Assembly: GCA_026770585.1 (NCBI GenBank)
Contig: MU646544.1
Coordinates: 102,102 to 123,218, forward strand
Length of the DNA stretch: 21,117 bases
DNA from: Baffinella frigidus
Lineage: Eukaryota > Cryptophyceae > Cryptomonadales > Baffinellaceae
Reading direction: 5' to 3'
Of this stretch, positions 10,301-15,194 are shown in pieces (the first letter of the stretch is position 1; every line of letters starts with the position of its first letter). The translations under genes were made by a program, and so were the position numbers. The notes below the pieces were generated by a model. That model made no database searches, was not told the origin of the DNA, and saw only the letters and a program-made list of their open reading frames with translations.

Positions 10301-11091
10301 CCCGGTAACCCTCCTCCTCCACTGCGGTGCGTTGGTACATGCCCGGGTGTGTGAAGTGATGAGGTCGCCCTTCGCGGCGGGGCACACGCGCTCCTGAGCA
10401 CTACCTACAGTAGGCCTATGCGTAGGGCCCTGTGGTGGTCCTAGGGGAGTGGGCGTTTCTTATGAGCGAGGTACCCCTGAAGAGCACCCTGCGGTTGCTC
10501 ATCGCCGCGCCCGGAAGCAGGCTGCGCAGGCGGGGTTGGCGGCGGAGGTGAAGGCGTGGCTCCAGCAGCACAACCTGGAGGATGTGGAGGCGGAGGCGGC
10601 GCTGCAGCAGCTGGGAGTCAAGACCGTGCTGCAACTCGCCTACATCGAGGAAAAGGTCGGGGCCCGGCCGAGACCATGGCTGCGGCGCCACAGCTGTTCT
10701 CTGGACACTTTTGATCGAGCGCTGCGGATACTGAAATGGTGCTGCTTGGCGCCTGTATTTGCTGCAGGTCGCCTGCAGAGTTGGGGTGCTGGGACGAATT
10801 TGAACGGTTTTGGTACAAGACTAGTACGGATTGCCGACAACCGCCCTCTTCCAAACTGCTTGGCAGCAAAGTCTTTACTCGACCGTCTCGGAAAAGAGAG
10901 GCTCACATCTCAAGTGCGACGCCCTGATCCCGCAGGATCTCGAAAAGATGGAGAAGAGTGGGGTCAAAGACATTCCGCTGCGGCAACTCCGCGCCGCGAT
11001 CCTCTCCCTCTTCCCCGCGCCCGCCACACCGCAGCAGTCGGTCCCCGCGCCCGCCACACCGCAGCAGTCGGGCTGCTGCACGGTGTCGTGA
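1262..11091 (+). CDS. Roc-COR-TIR-SAM multidomain protein gene (whole model)
   Basis: My model has exons 1262-1368, 1568-1674, 2554-2744, 3084-3767, 4058-4318, 4721-5387, 5642-6030, 6337-6443, 6707-6815, 7124-7216, 7609-7677 and 7953-8012. These are followed by either 8325-8406, 9009-9163, 9509-9637 (form 1, 1069 residues) or 9968-10055, 10483-10655, 10936-11091 (form 2, 1086 residues). All introns are GT-AG and all phases agree. Order of domains: Roc GTPase (P-loop, switch I, DFGG, THKD), COR, TIR, SAM. ROCO proteins are GTPases that dimerise through COR; TIR domains act as scaffolds or NAD-cleaving enzymes; SAM domains oligomerise. A nucleotide-gated, self-assembling cytosolic signalling protein is therefore inferred. 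The 5' end is unresolved, and position 1262 is only the first ATG in an open frame. No LRR or kinase domain, common in other ROCO proteins, was found. Confidence 0.85.
1568..1674 (+). CDS. Exon: Roc switch I (G2)
   Basis: The acceptor follows a pyrimidine-rich tract (TTCCCTTACACATTTGCTGAAG). The exon encodes RREFTADTPSTVGVNEEIF, matching the switch I region of Roc domains (conserved PSTVG). The donor CAAG|GTCCGC is non-consensus after GT, but a GTCC donor recurs elsewhere in this window. Joining to 2554 keeps the frame. Confidence 0.75.
1675..2553 (+). other. Intron with inverted repeats
   Basis: An 879-bp intron between switch I and the low-complexity exon. It holds a foldback cluster at 1873-1971. 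Several short open frames occur on both strands, none with recognisable domains. Confidence 0.6.
1873..1971. repeat. Foldback with repeated TGTGAGCCTCGGTC motif
   Basis: Direct copies of GTGAGCCTCGGTC near 1881 and 1903 and a variant near 1927 are followed by the inverted copy TCCGACCGAGGCTCACA (1940-1956). The outer arms GCGCTC and GAGCGC extend the symmetry. It looks like a small foldback element inside an intron. Confidence 0.65.
2554..2744 (+). CDS. Exon: low-complexity insert within Roc
   Basis: The acceptor is GTTGTTCAAACTCAG|GAAAAATG and the donor is a consensus CAG|GTGAGT. The exon encodes about 63 residues rich in Gln, Glu, Ala and Pro (for example KPSQEEATQEPPKSPREPEE) with no fold I recognise. 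It falls between switch I and the DFGG motif of Roc, so it would be a disordered loop insertion. The ATG at 2559 is in frame but internal in this model. It could alternatively be a start codon of a shorter transcript. Confidence 0.65.
2851..2926. repeat. Intronic foldback, 21-bp core arms
   Basis: The arms TAGCGTAGAACGACAGGCAGG and its exact reverse complement flank a short GGACCAG/CTGGTCC loop region. C and G runs outside add further pairing with one mismatch. It lies in the intron 2745-3083. Confidence 0.85.
3084..3767 (+). CDS. Exon: Roc core (G3-G5)
   Basis: A branch-point-like CTAAC and a pyrimidine tract precede the acceptor CTGTCAG|GGGCGG. The 228-codon exon carries LKLAVWDFGGQSNFYSLH (G3, DxxG), FFVGTHKDT (G4, the THxD form typical of Roc) and MWFFPVDN (G5 position). 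It ends AAG|GTACGG. The first 20 codons are a basic, Gly-rich linker. This is the strongest single piece of evidence for the ROCO family. Confidence 0.92.
3854..3975 (+). repeat. Intronic repeat family, copy 1
   Basis: Contains CAACCAGCGTCAGCGC, GCACATGCC, GTGTCGGC and CTTACGAGCTTTT in order. The same order recurs at 6834-6945, and the first part at 7837-7913, each inside a different intron of the same gene. Confidence 0.75.
4058..4318 (+). CDS. Exon: COR domain, N-terminal part
   Basis: Encodes VPFSWMALYDEL, then EEVRACLLFFNRLGFVMYFD and LVILNPVGFLIGPITK, matching the start of COR (V-P-x-x-W and the 'NP...' strand). The donor is AAG|GTATTT. The phase-consistent acceptor is AG at 4056-4057. 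A stronger-looking acceptor (TTGTTTTTCAG, 4006-4016) gives a frameshift, so the exact acceptor is uncertain. Confidence 0.82.
4319..4720 (+). other. Intron, no recognised elements
   Basis: A 402-bp intron within the COR coding region; I see no repeats or embedded genes. Confidence 0.6.
4721..5387 (+). CDS. Exon: COR domain, central and C-terminal part
   Basis: The 222-codon exon runs from VICDHQIHHVAEYEEV through KLLSILWKDF and ARYLVPSVLPQGLL to LVFGAHSFTLLLSQTQ and VVDKLQQMLLRVL. The '.LVPS.LP.' motif and the alternating hydrophobic strands are typical of COR, which mediates ROCO dimerisation. The donor is CCCCG|GTGTGT, leaving one base of the next codon. Confidence 0.88.
5642..6030 (+). 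CDS. Exon: linker and TIR domain, first half
   Basis: The acceptor GCCTGCTCCCCCGCAG is strong. After a linker of about 60 residues, the exon reads WYHLFESYRQGGLDSELTEA and then VQVFLDKRRLQNGQNFRDDF and SKALIDSHIALP. These correspond to TIR strand A (F-x-SYR), strand B with the BB-loop (VFLD..RL..G) and helix B. The canonical isoleucine of 'FISYR' is glutamate here. The donor CCG|GTACTG is in phase 0. Confidence 0.88.
6337..6443 (+). CDS. Exon: TIR domain, strand C to helix C
   Basis: Encodes VISSEALKRMSKLNENSEVD then NVLLEWMIILELKACG. The LLEW..xxEL segment is where TIR NADases carry the conserved tryptophan and catalytic glutamate. Two acidic residues (E before W and E in LEL) are candidates, and I cannot tell by eye which aligns. 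It splices in phase 0 at the acceptor and phase 2 at the donor GG|GTAAGC. Confidence 0.82.
6707..6815 (+). CDS. Exon: TIR domain, C-terminal strands
   Basis: Encodes SLASCVPLLLGDVLPESS, matching the last TIR strand ('..PLLLGD'). A second in-phase acceptor 12 bases downstream (AG at 6717-6718) would remove four residues. The donor is AAG|GTGCCC. Confidence 0.75.
6834..6945 (+). repeat. Intronic repeat family, copy 2
   Basis: Shares GAACAACCAGCGCCAGCGCC, GCACACGCC, GTGTCGGC and CTTACGAGCTGTTT with copy 1 in the same order. It lies just inside the 5' end of intron 6816-7123. Confidence 0.75.
7124..7216 (+). CDS. Exon: TIR-SAM linker, helical
   Basis: Thirty-one codons in phase 0 at both ends (CAG|GTAGCA to GAG|GTTAGT), encoding VAKRTVEEATNLLANNNLTA and an SRTVKE end. 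It is probably a helix after the TIR domain; no separate family is recognised. Confidence 0.7.
7502..7590 (+). repeat. Dispersed repeat (GGAAGCATGGC family), copy 1
   Basis: Shares AGGAAGCATGGC, TTCTGCAG, AAGTTCCGGTGTCCGCCTA and CCTAAAGGACCTA with copies at 11120-11194, 12745-12824 and, inverted, 19610-19680. This copy is in the intron just before the exon at 7609. Confidence 0.75.
7609..7677 (+). CDS. Exon: TIR-SAM linker
   Basis: Encodes VVAEMLNFIGIQAWAIHSSH then GQT in phase 0 after the clear acceptor CCACCAACCACAG. The preceding TVKE plus this amphipathic stretch resembles the segment that follows TIR in similar algal and protist proteins, as I recall them. Confidence 0.65.
7837..7913 (+). 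repeat. Intronic repeat family, copy 3 (shorter)
   Basis: Carries GAGATTGGTAAT, CCAAACAACCAGCGTCAGCG and CCGCACATGCC as in copy 1, but lacks the later CTTACGAGCT part. It lies in intron 7678-7952. Confidence 0.75.
7953..8012 (+). CDS. Exon: short linker, branch point for both C-terminal cassettes
   Basis: Twenty codons (VPVTSRRQDCKSRLVKHCVE), basic, phase 0. The donor is GAG|GTCCGA, another GTCC donor. Both 8325 (cassette 1) and 9968 (cassette 2) begin in phase 0 and so can follow it. Confidence 0.6.
8325..8406 (+). CDS. Cassette 1 exon 1: linker
   Basis: Encodes VVMQAIQGVGKSGPK and APDVPATG before a consensus donor CCG|GTGAGT. The paralogous exon at 9968-10055 shares VGKSGPK and VPATG. The intron before its acceptor contains CCCTGAACCCTAAACG, a telomere-type tract. 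Confidence 0.72.
8458..8526. repeat. Foldback related to the CCTAGGACCACC family
   Basis: The arms CGCCCTAGGGTGGTCCTA-type and TAGGACCACCCTAGGGGCGG pair with few mismatches. It shares its core (CCTAGGACCACC) with the larger elements at 11267-11380 and 15012-15164 but lacks their outer terminus. It lies in the intron of cassette 1. Confidence 0.75.
9009..9163 (+). CDS. Cassette 1 exon 2: SAM domain, first part
   Basis: Encodes VRAWLQQHGLESVAAALQGV and VETVAHLSKVEEE. The W-L-x-x-x-x-L-x-x-x-x-x-x-L pattern is that of the first SAM helices. The acceptor is ACCACCCAG|CG and the donor GAG|GTCGGG. It joins 8406 in phase 1 and 9509 in phase 0. Confidence 0.8.
9509..9637 (+). CDS. Cassette 1 exon 3: SAM domain end, stop in telomere repeat
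   Basis: After CCCGTCCCCGCAG the exon encodes DFEAMKMSGVKPIQMRELRA and AIDSL, the last SAM helices. A Pro/Ala tail follows and then TAKP-stop. The codons GCT AAA CCC TAA are telomere repeat, so the stop is supplied by the array that begins at 9628. Compared with cassette 2, the tail is shorter and lacks the CaaX end. Confidence 0.8.
   Translation, partial: DFEAMKMSGVKPIQMRELRAAIDSLKDEAVPAPAPSGPTAKP
9628..9822 (-). repeat. Interstitial telomere array (CCCTAAA)n
   Basis: About 27 units of CCCTAAA with variants CCCTAGA, CCCTGAA and CCTTAAA. The C-rich strand is on +, opposite to the array at the right end of the window. It lies exactly between the two SAM cassettes, at the duplication junction. 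Confidence 0.95.
9968..10055 (+). CDS. Cassette 2 exon 1: linker
   Basis: Encodes AATKASHDVGKSGPKGEMPV then APHVPATG, with donor CTG|GTGAGT. It is paralogous to 8325-8406 (shared VGKSGPK, VPATG, same phases). The proposed acceptor is CCAATGCAG after CTGAACCCTAGACAA, again telomere-like. Confidence 0.65.
10401..10478 (+). mobile_element. Solo end of a GTACCTCGCTCATAAG-type foldback element
   Basis: Contains AGTAGGCCTATGCGTAGGGC, GGTGGTCCTAGG and the terminus TTCTTATGAGCGAGGTACCC, matching the right half of the element at 11267-11380. Only one terminus is present. It abuts the SAM exon that starts at 10483. Confidence 0.75.
10483..10655 (+). CDS. Cassette 2 exon 2: SAM domain, first part
   Basis: Encodes VKAWLQQHNLEDVEAEAALQ and QLGVKTVLQLAYIEEK, paralogous to 9009-9163, with a donor AAG|GTCGGG at the equivalent place. 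The acceptor used in cassette 1 (CCCAG|CGG) reads CCCTG|CGG here, so it is lost. An AG four bases after the foldback terminus (10481-10482) restores the frame, adding Glu-His-Pro. The splice acceptor thus appears to come from the element boundary. Confidence 0.75.
10936..11091 (+). CDS. Cassette 2 exon 3: SAM domain end with CaaX-like tail
   Basis: After CTGATCCCGCAG the exon encodes DLEKMEKSGVKDIPLRQLRA and AILSL, the last SAM helices. Two perfect copies of a 10-residue VPAPATPQQS-type repeat follow, then GCCTVS-stop. CTVS fits a CaaX box (Ser at X favours farnesylation), with an adjacent cysteine that could be palmitoylated. Membrane attachment of this form is inferred. Confidence 0.8.
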   Translation, partial: DLEKMEKSGVKDIPLRQLRAAILSLFPAPATPQQSVPAPATPQQSGCCTVS

Positions 11092-11119
11092 GCCCCGCCG
11101 CGTGCCTGATGTGAGTCGA

Positions 11120-11194
11120 AAGGAAGCATGGCCGTTCTGCAGGATAAGTTCCGGTGTCCGCCTACGTGGGGAGCTCGAACAACCTAAAGGACCT
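11120..11194 (+). repeat. Dispersed repeat (GGAAGCATGGC family), copy 2
   Basis: Starts 28 bases after the stop codon of cassette 2. Shares AGGAAGCATGGC, TTCTGCAG, TAAGTTCCGGTGTCCGCCTA and CCTAAAGGACCTAGA with copy 1. Confidence 0.75.
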
Positions 11195-11266
11195 AGATGC
11201 CCGTGCCCACCGGGCCCGCCTCAGGGCCCGCGGGCGGCGCCTCGTCACCGCGGAGACGTGGTACAT

Positions 11267-11380
11267 GGGTACCTCGCTCATAAGAAAGCGCCCCCCTCCC
11301 TAGGACCACCATAGGGCCCTAGGCATAGGCCTACTGTATGGTCCTAGGGGGGGGGGCGCTTTCTTATGAGCGAGGTGCCC
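11267..11380. mobile_element. MITE-like foldback element, complete copy
   Basis: Terminal inverted repeats GGGTACCTCGCTCATAAGAA and its complement (one mismatch over 30 bp) enclose a core with CCTAGGACCACC and AGGCCTACTGTATGGTCCTA. At 114 bp it has no coding capacity. Read as protein, the terminus gives the spurious peptide RGTSLIR seen at several places in the window. No clear target-site duplication is visible. Confidence 0.85.
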
Positions 11381-11570
11381 CTGTAGGCGAGACGAGTGGG
11401 TGCTGGGTTCTTTGAGCCTTTTCGGCGGGGAGCTTTGCTGAGGCGGGCCGCTGGTTTTGAGTCTCTGTGATGGGACGTCGGGGAAGCCACGCCCCCAAGA
11501 TATGAGAATGTAGGTAACTGATAAATGTGGTTGAATGTACAAGTTGTAGGGTTTGAGGTGAGTTGTAAAG

Positions 11571-11576
11571 AATAAA
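11571..11576 (+). promoter_or_regulatory. Possible polyadenylation signal AATAAA
   Basis: AATAAA lies about 480 bases after the cassette 2 stop, followed by a GT-rich stretch. Weak evidence, since many protists do not use this signal strictly. Confidence 0.25.
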
Positions 11577-11689
11577 GCTGTGGTAAGTGCGAGTTGGTGT
11601 CACCTGGCACTGTGCCGCGATTTCATTGTCTGCACTCAAAGGTGCTTTACTGAGAGAGCTCACAATTTCCATCCTGTGAAGGGTGGTAC

Positions 11690-11749
11690 GATATGACGGA
11701 GGAACGCTCCGTTTGCGGACGGAGGGGCTGCGGCAGCTGTCCATCGAGG
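11690..11749 (+). pseudogene. Possible third SAM-cassette remnant
   Basis: The frame reads LRTEGLRQLSIEEK before AAG|GTGGAC. The stretch CATCGAGGAAAAGGT is identical to the end of the SAM exon at 10483-10655, and the preceding residues fit 'LGV.TV..L..IEEK'. No matching third exon was found downstream, so this is probably a broken duplicate. Confidence 0.35.
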
Positions 11750-12009
11750 AAAAGGTGGACAGAGCAAATCCACAACGCTGCAAGACGCTGCGTGTGGGGT
11801 TACAACGCCGGTCTCCTGGCACGTCTGCCGGCCAGGACAGTCCTCGCGGGGGGATTGGGAAGACACGCTCCTTGTGCCCAGTAGCCGTAGACCGACAACC
11901 GTGCATGCTCGGATGCGGGTTTTGGGTCGTCGAGCGTTCGGGTTCGGTGGCCTCTTCAGGGAATGTCTGGGTTACAACAACCCACAACCCAGAATTTAAA
12001 ATCATCATG

Positions 12010-12104
12010 ACTCGCCAGAAACCCCTGTACATGCAATTCCCATTGTATTTCTGGGATTACATTGTATTATCTGGGGATTCCATGTACAAGGGTTTCTGGC
12101 GAGT
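12010..12104. mobile_element. 95-bp MITE-like element
   Basis: Terminal inverted repeats ACTCGCCAGAAACCC.TGTACATG (24 bp, one mismatch) enclose an AT-rich core containing two copies of CATTGTATT. There is no coding capacity. Confidence 0.85.
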
Positions 12105-12330
12105 AAGGACACGCACGGAAGGTCGTACGATAGGCTTTTTCGGCGATGCATCAAAAGGGGAAACCACGCAGAGAGTTTGAGGGCAAACGCACACAGGCAA
12201 GCGCTGGCCCGAACACACAGGCATTTGTGTTGTATTCATTCTGCAACATCCTGGCACCTCGGCATCCTTCGCCCCCCCCCCCCGCTCCCAAGAAGGCGCC
12301 CGAGCCACGCCGGGCTACCAGTTGCGACTG

Positions 12331-12470
12331 TGTAAAGTCACTCCGGTCATCCTACACGGGGTCTGGGGATGCAACCCCGTGTAGGATGACCGGAGTGACT
12401 TTACACGGGGTTGGGGGATACAACCCCGTGTAGGATGGCCGGAGTGACTTTACACGGGGTTGCATCCCCA
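12331..12470. repeat. Inverted cluster of the TGTAAAGTCACTCCGG repeat
   Basis: One forward unit (12331-12362) and one reverse unit (12374-12405) form perfect 32-bp arms. A second reverse unit follows after a GGGGTTGGGGGATACAACCCC spacer. Perfect 20-bp inverted repeats (12364-12383 and 12451-12470) bound the two reverse units. The unit is the same as in the tandem element at 15195-15394. Confidence 0.9.
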
Positions 12471-12493
12471 GATTGCGAGGAACTCGATGCACA

Positions 12494-12700
12494 TCAGATT
12501 GTCCCAAGGGAGATTGAGGCGCTGCCGTCGCTGAGGTGCCCTCCCCCTGGATAAACCCTAAACTTCTCGAGCAGCTCTGACACATCCTCCACCGACGGCC
12601 TCTTCTTCCCCAAGGAATCCAGCGAAAGCATCTTGCAGACAAATTTGAAGACCCCGCCGCCCCACGTGCACGACAGAACAAGCGGGCGGTGTAGGTTGAA
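12494..12700 (-). CDS. Candidate last exon of a protein kinase
   Basis: The - strand frame reads FNLHRPLVLSCTWGG, then VFKFVCKMLSLD and KKRPSVEDVSELLEKF, before ending SLGTI-stop. 'KRPSVEDV.ELLEKF' is the hallmark of the kinase C-lobe end (subdomain XI: R-P-S, then a helix), and 'FVCKMLSLD' fits the preceding helix. The proposed acceptor is TCCGGGAG|TTC. After the helix, KFRVY is encoded by a telomere-type TTTAGGGTTTA. No catalytic HRD or DFG exon was located, so this may be a remnant. Confidence 0.5.
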   Translation of the reverse strand, partial: FNLHRPLVLSCTWGGGVFKFVCKMLSLDSLGKKRPSVEDVSELLEKFRVYPGGGHLSDGSASISLGTI

Positions 12701-12744
12701 CTCCCGGAGTTCAACCAGGCAAAGCCGGGATTCAGGTCAGGAAA

Positions 12745-12824
12745 AGGAAGCATGGCCTTTCTGCAGCATAAGTTCCGGTGTCCGCCTATGTTGGGAGCTC
12801 GAAGAACCCAGAGGACCTAAAGGA
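12745..12824 (+). repeat. Dispersed repeat (GGAAGCATGGC family), copy 3
   Basis: Nearly identical to copies 1 and 2 over AGGAAGCATGGCCTTTCTGC and AAGTTCCGGTGTCCGCCTAT. A decayed relative (AAAATGCTTTCTCTGCAG and CCTAAAGGACCCAAAG) follows at about 12850-12960. Confidence 0.75.
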
Positions 12825-12828
12825 TGCA

Positions 12829-13561
12829 CTAGAGAGCGAAACGCGATTCGAAAGCAAAAATGCTTTCTCTGCAGATCCCTTTTACGGAACGGCGTGTCGT
12901 TGGCATATGTAAGGAGAAATTAAAACCTAAAGGACCCAAAGAATCACCTAAAGGATCAAATCGAAACAAATGGCTCGACAGTCCTCCAATTTCGGCATGC
13001 AAAAGGAGGCTAAAGTCCACACGATGCCCAAGTTCAAAGCATGTCGCTACCGATTGCATGGGTTGCAATTGGAACAATTCGAGATTCTCGACGGGATTCA
13101 TAGTCAAAATACACAAACTTCCAAGAAGTAAGAAGTTCATACAAGTTCATAAAATCGGTGTGCGGCTATGGCGGGATTAGCTCAAGCCTAAAGATCCTAC
13201 TGGTCGAAGCTGTGCCACGGAATATCATTGTACTACATCGTATACGAGTAAAGTTGATAACCGAACTTTCCAGAAGTCCGAAGATCAAAGTCTGAAGGCT
13301 TAGCATTTCCTTGATCCTGAGCAAAGGGCTCAAGCTGCACACTCCACTTAGCAGCGGCTGAGTTCCTCTCCCCTTGGATTTCGGGGGAAATTCCGGTGGT
13401 AAACCATAGCAATGAATAAGATTCTGGTACAAATGGTTTAGGTGGACTATATCTGTGACGACCTCGAGGCCTGCTAAGTGGAAGGCTCCAAAACCCGACC
13501 TGTGGTCGAGGCGAAACAAATCGGATTTTTTTGTGTGGATGTTACGAGAATGTGCCTTCAC
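12829..13561 (-). other. AT-richer segment with unexplained open frames
   Basis: Composition is visibly less GC-rich than its surroundings. Two - strand frames stay open (13166-13561, containing DLFRLDHRSGFGAFHLAGLE, and 12829-13140). I do not recognise either, and part of the second is repeat-derived. They could be intron or remnant sequence of the kinase-like gene. Confidence 0.25.
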
Positions 13562-13580
13562 TTTCCCCCTCAGATGTGAG

Positions 13581-13936
13581 GGTTCAGGATTTAGGGTTTA
13601 GGGTTCAGGGTTTAGAGTTTAGAGTTTAGGGTTGAAGGTTCAGGGTGGGGGTGTACTGTTTACTGTTTGGGGTTGAGGGTTTACTGTTTACTGTTTAGGG
13701 TTTAGGGTTTAGGGTTTAGGGTTTAGGGTTTAGGGTTTAAGGTTTAGGGTTTAGGATTTAGGGTTTAGGGTTTAGGGTTGAGGAATTAGGGTTTAGGGTT
13801 TAAGTTTTAGGTTTTAGGGATTAGTTTTAGGGTTTAGGGCTTAGGGCTTAGGGTTTAAGGTTTAGGGTTTAGGGTTTCGACTCTGAACCCTGAACTCTAA
13901 ACCCTCAACTTTAAACCCTCGACCCTCAATCCTTCA
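13581..13936. repeat. Degenerate telomere array with inverted junction
   Basis: TTTAGGG units with variants run to about 13877. The sequence then switches abruptly to CCCTGAA/CCCTAAA-type units on the same strand (13882-13932). This is a head-to-head arrangement. Confidence 0.9.
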
Positions 13937-14209
13937 AACATGGGGGGGGGGGGCGAATCGTGCAGGAGCAACTGTGAGCAGCCGACTGCGACTGCAACGT
14001 TCTGAGAACTCTGTAAAAAAGGGATGTGGAAGGGCGTCGGGGCTGTATGAGGACCATGTTTATTGCGATCCGAACATTGCGATCCGGCATGCATATTTCT
14101 CTCGGCATCTATTCCTGCTCTGCGCATCAGCTTTCTCGAAACCCGAAACCCGAAACCCGAAAACCATGAACCATGAACCATGGATCTCGAACCCTTCCTC
14201 TCGCAGGAC

Positions 14210-14264
14210 CTTCACGGGGTTGGCCGGTACCTCGTCGTAAGTTGAGAAGGGGCTCTTCATCTCG
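14210..14264 (-). CDS. Candidate kinase C-lobe exon
   Basis: The - strand reads MKSPFSTYDEVPANPVK before a GTCCTG donor, and the frame stays open as VLREEGFEIHGS. The pattern '.PF..Y.EVPANPV.VL' fits the loop after kinase helix F, which would precede the exon at 12494-12700. Splicing between them in phase 0 is possible (AAG|GTCCTG to GGGAG|TTC), but the boundaries are uncertain. The intron would hold the telomere array at 13581-13936. Confidence 0.4.
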
Positions 14265-14280
14265 CCGCATGGGAAGGGTC

Positions 14281-14349
14281 TCTCTCTCTCTCTCGTTTGC
14301 TCTCTCTTTCTCTTTCTCTCCCTCCCTCTCTCTTTCTCTCCTCCCTCCC
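14281..14349 (+). repeat. CT-rich microsatellite
   Basis: TCTCTC tracts with CTTTC and CCCTC interruptions. Confidence 0.9.
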
Positions 14350-14369
14350 TCATGCATTTAATGTGTAGC

Positions 14370-14640
14370 CAAGAAACACCCCGTGGTGGTGCGGGGTCCT
14401 ATTATCCTAGGCCCTGCTGCAGGACCCTAGGGCCGCGCGTGTCCGTGTATGAAAACGTCTCTTCTTCCTGTGACCACCATAGATGACAACACCAACCCCG
14501 AGGGTCTCGAGGCGGGCCTATCCCTCAAGTAGCTAGGAGGTCAAATTTGACATCCAAGAGGTCCTAGGCAGGTCTTAGGGCCCTAAGGTAGGGCGTATGC
14601 GCCTTCTCGCCAGTTAAGGGATATAGGCGAGGTATCCCTG
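14370..14640. mobile_element. Decayed foldback element pieces
   Basis: CCTAGGCCCTGCTGCAGGACC, TCCTAGGCAGG and TAGGCGAGGTATCCCTGC resemble the core and terminus of the element family seen at 11267-11380. A short + frame (14484-14531, DDNTNPEGLEAGLSLK-stop) looks codon-like but is unassigned. Confidence 0.4.
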
Positions 14641-15011
14641 CATCCAACCTCGAGTCCTCGTTTTTATTCGGAGCCAATATGCCCACCACCCATCCCCTCC
14701 TGAGAAGGCCTTGTTGGACTACATGTAGCACCTCCCCGCCCCAAAAGCAGTCCCGACCCTTGTGTATTTGGCGCACAGCTCTCTCACTCTTGCTTTCTCT
14801 CTCTGTCCCCCCCCCCTCTTCTCGTTCGGAACAGAGCGGTGGGGGGCGAGCTGAATGCTGGCCCGCGTTCAGCTAAACCCCACACCCTGCACCCTGAACC
14901 CCCAACCCTAAACCCTTAAGGATCCTCACCCCTAAAGGGTTTAGCATCTAGCGTTCAGCTGCACGCGGGCGGCTCTTCTCTCTAATGTTGTAATGTCTCA
15001 TTATCTACAAG

Positions 15012-15164
15012 GTTGCCTCGCTCATAAGGAGGCGCACCCTCCTAGGACCTTACAGTGTGCCTATACCTATCGCCCTGCTGTGGTCCCTACAGCAGGCCGA
15101 TTGGTACCTATGTCCCCACGGTGGTCCTAGAGGGGGGTGCGGCTCCTTATGAGCGAGGTACCCC
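15012..15164. mobile_element. MITE-like foldback element, second complete copy
   Basis: The ends CCTCGCTCATAAGGAGGCGC and GGCTCCTTATGAGCGAGG match the family of 11267-11380. The core is longer and includes an internal palindrome CCCTGCTGTGGTCCCTACAG. The element is 153 bp and non-coding. Confidence 0.85.
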
Positions 15165-15194
15165 TGTACCGATATGTGTCGAGGCTTCTTTGGT

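Noticed and set aside
11300-11610. RGTSLIR-containing open frames as genes
   Set aside because: The peptide is a translation of the foldback element terminus and recurs wherever that terminus occurs.
14060-14357. Arg/Glu-rich and Ser/Leu-rich frames as proteins
   Set aside because: They are translations of the CT/GA microsatellite and of CCCGAAA-type repeats.
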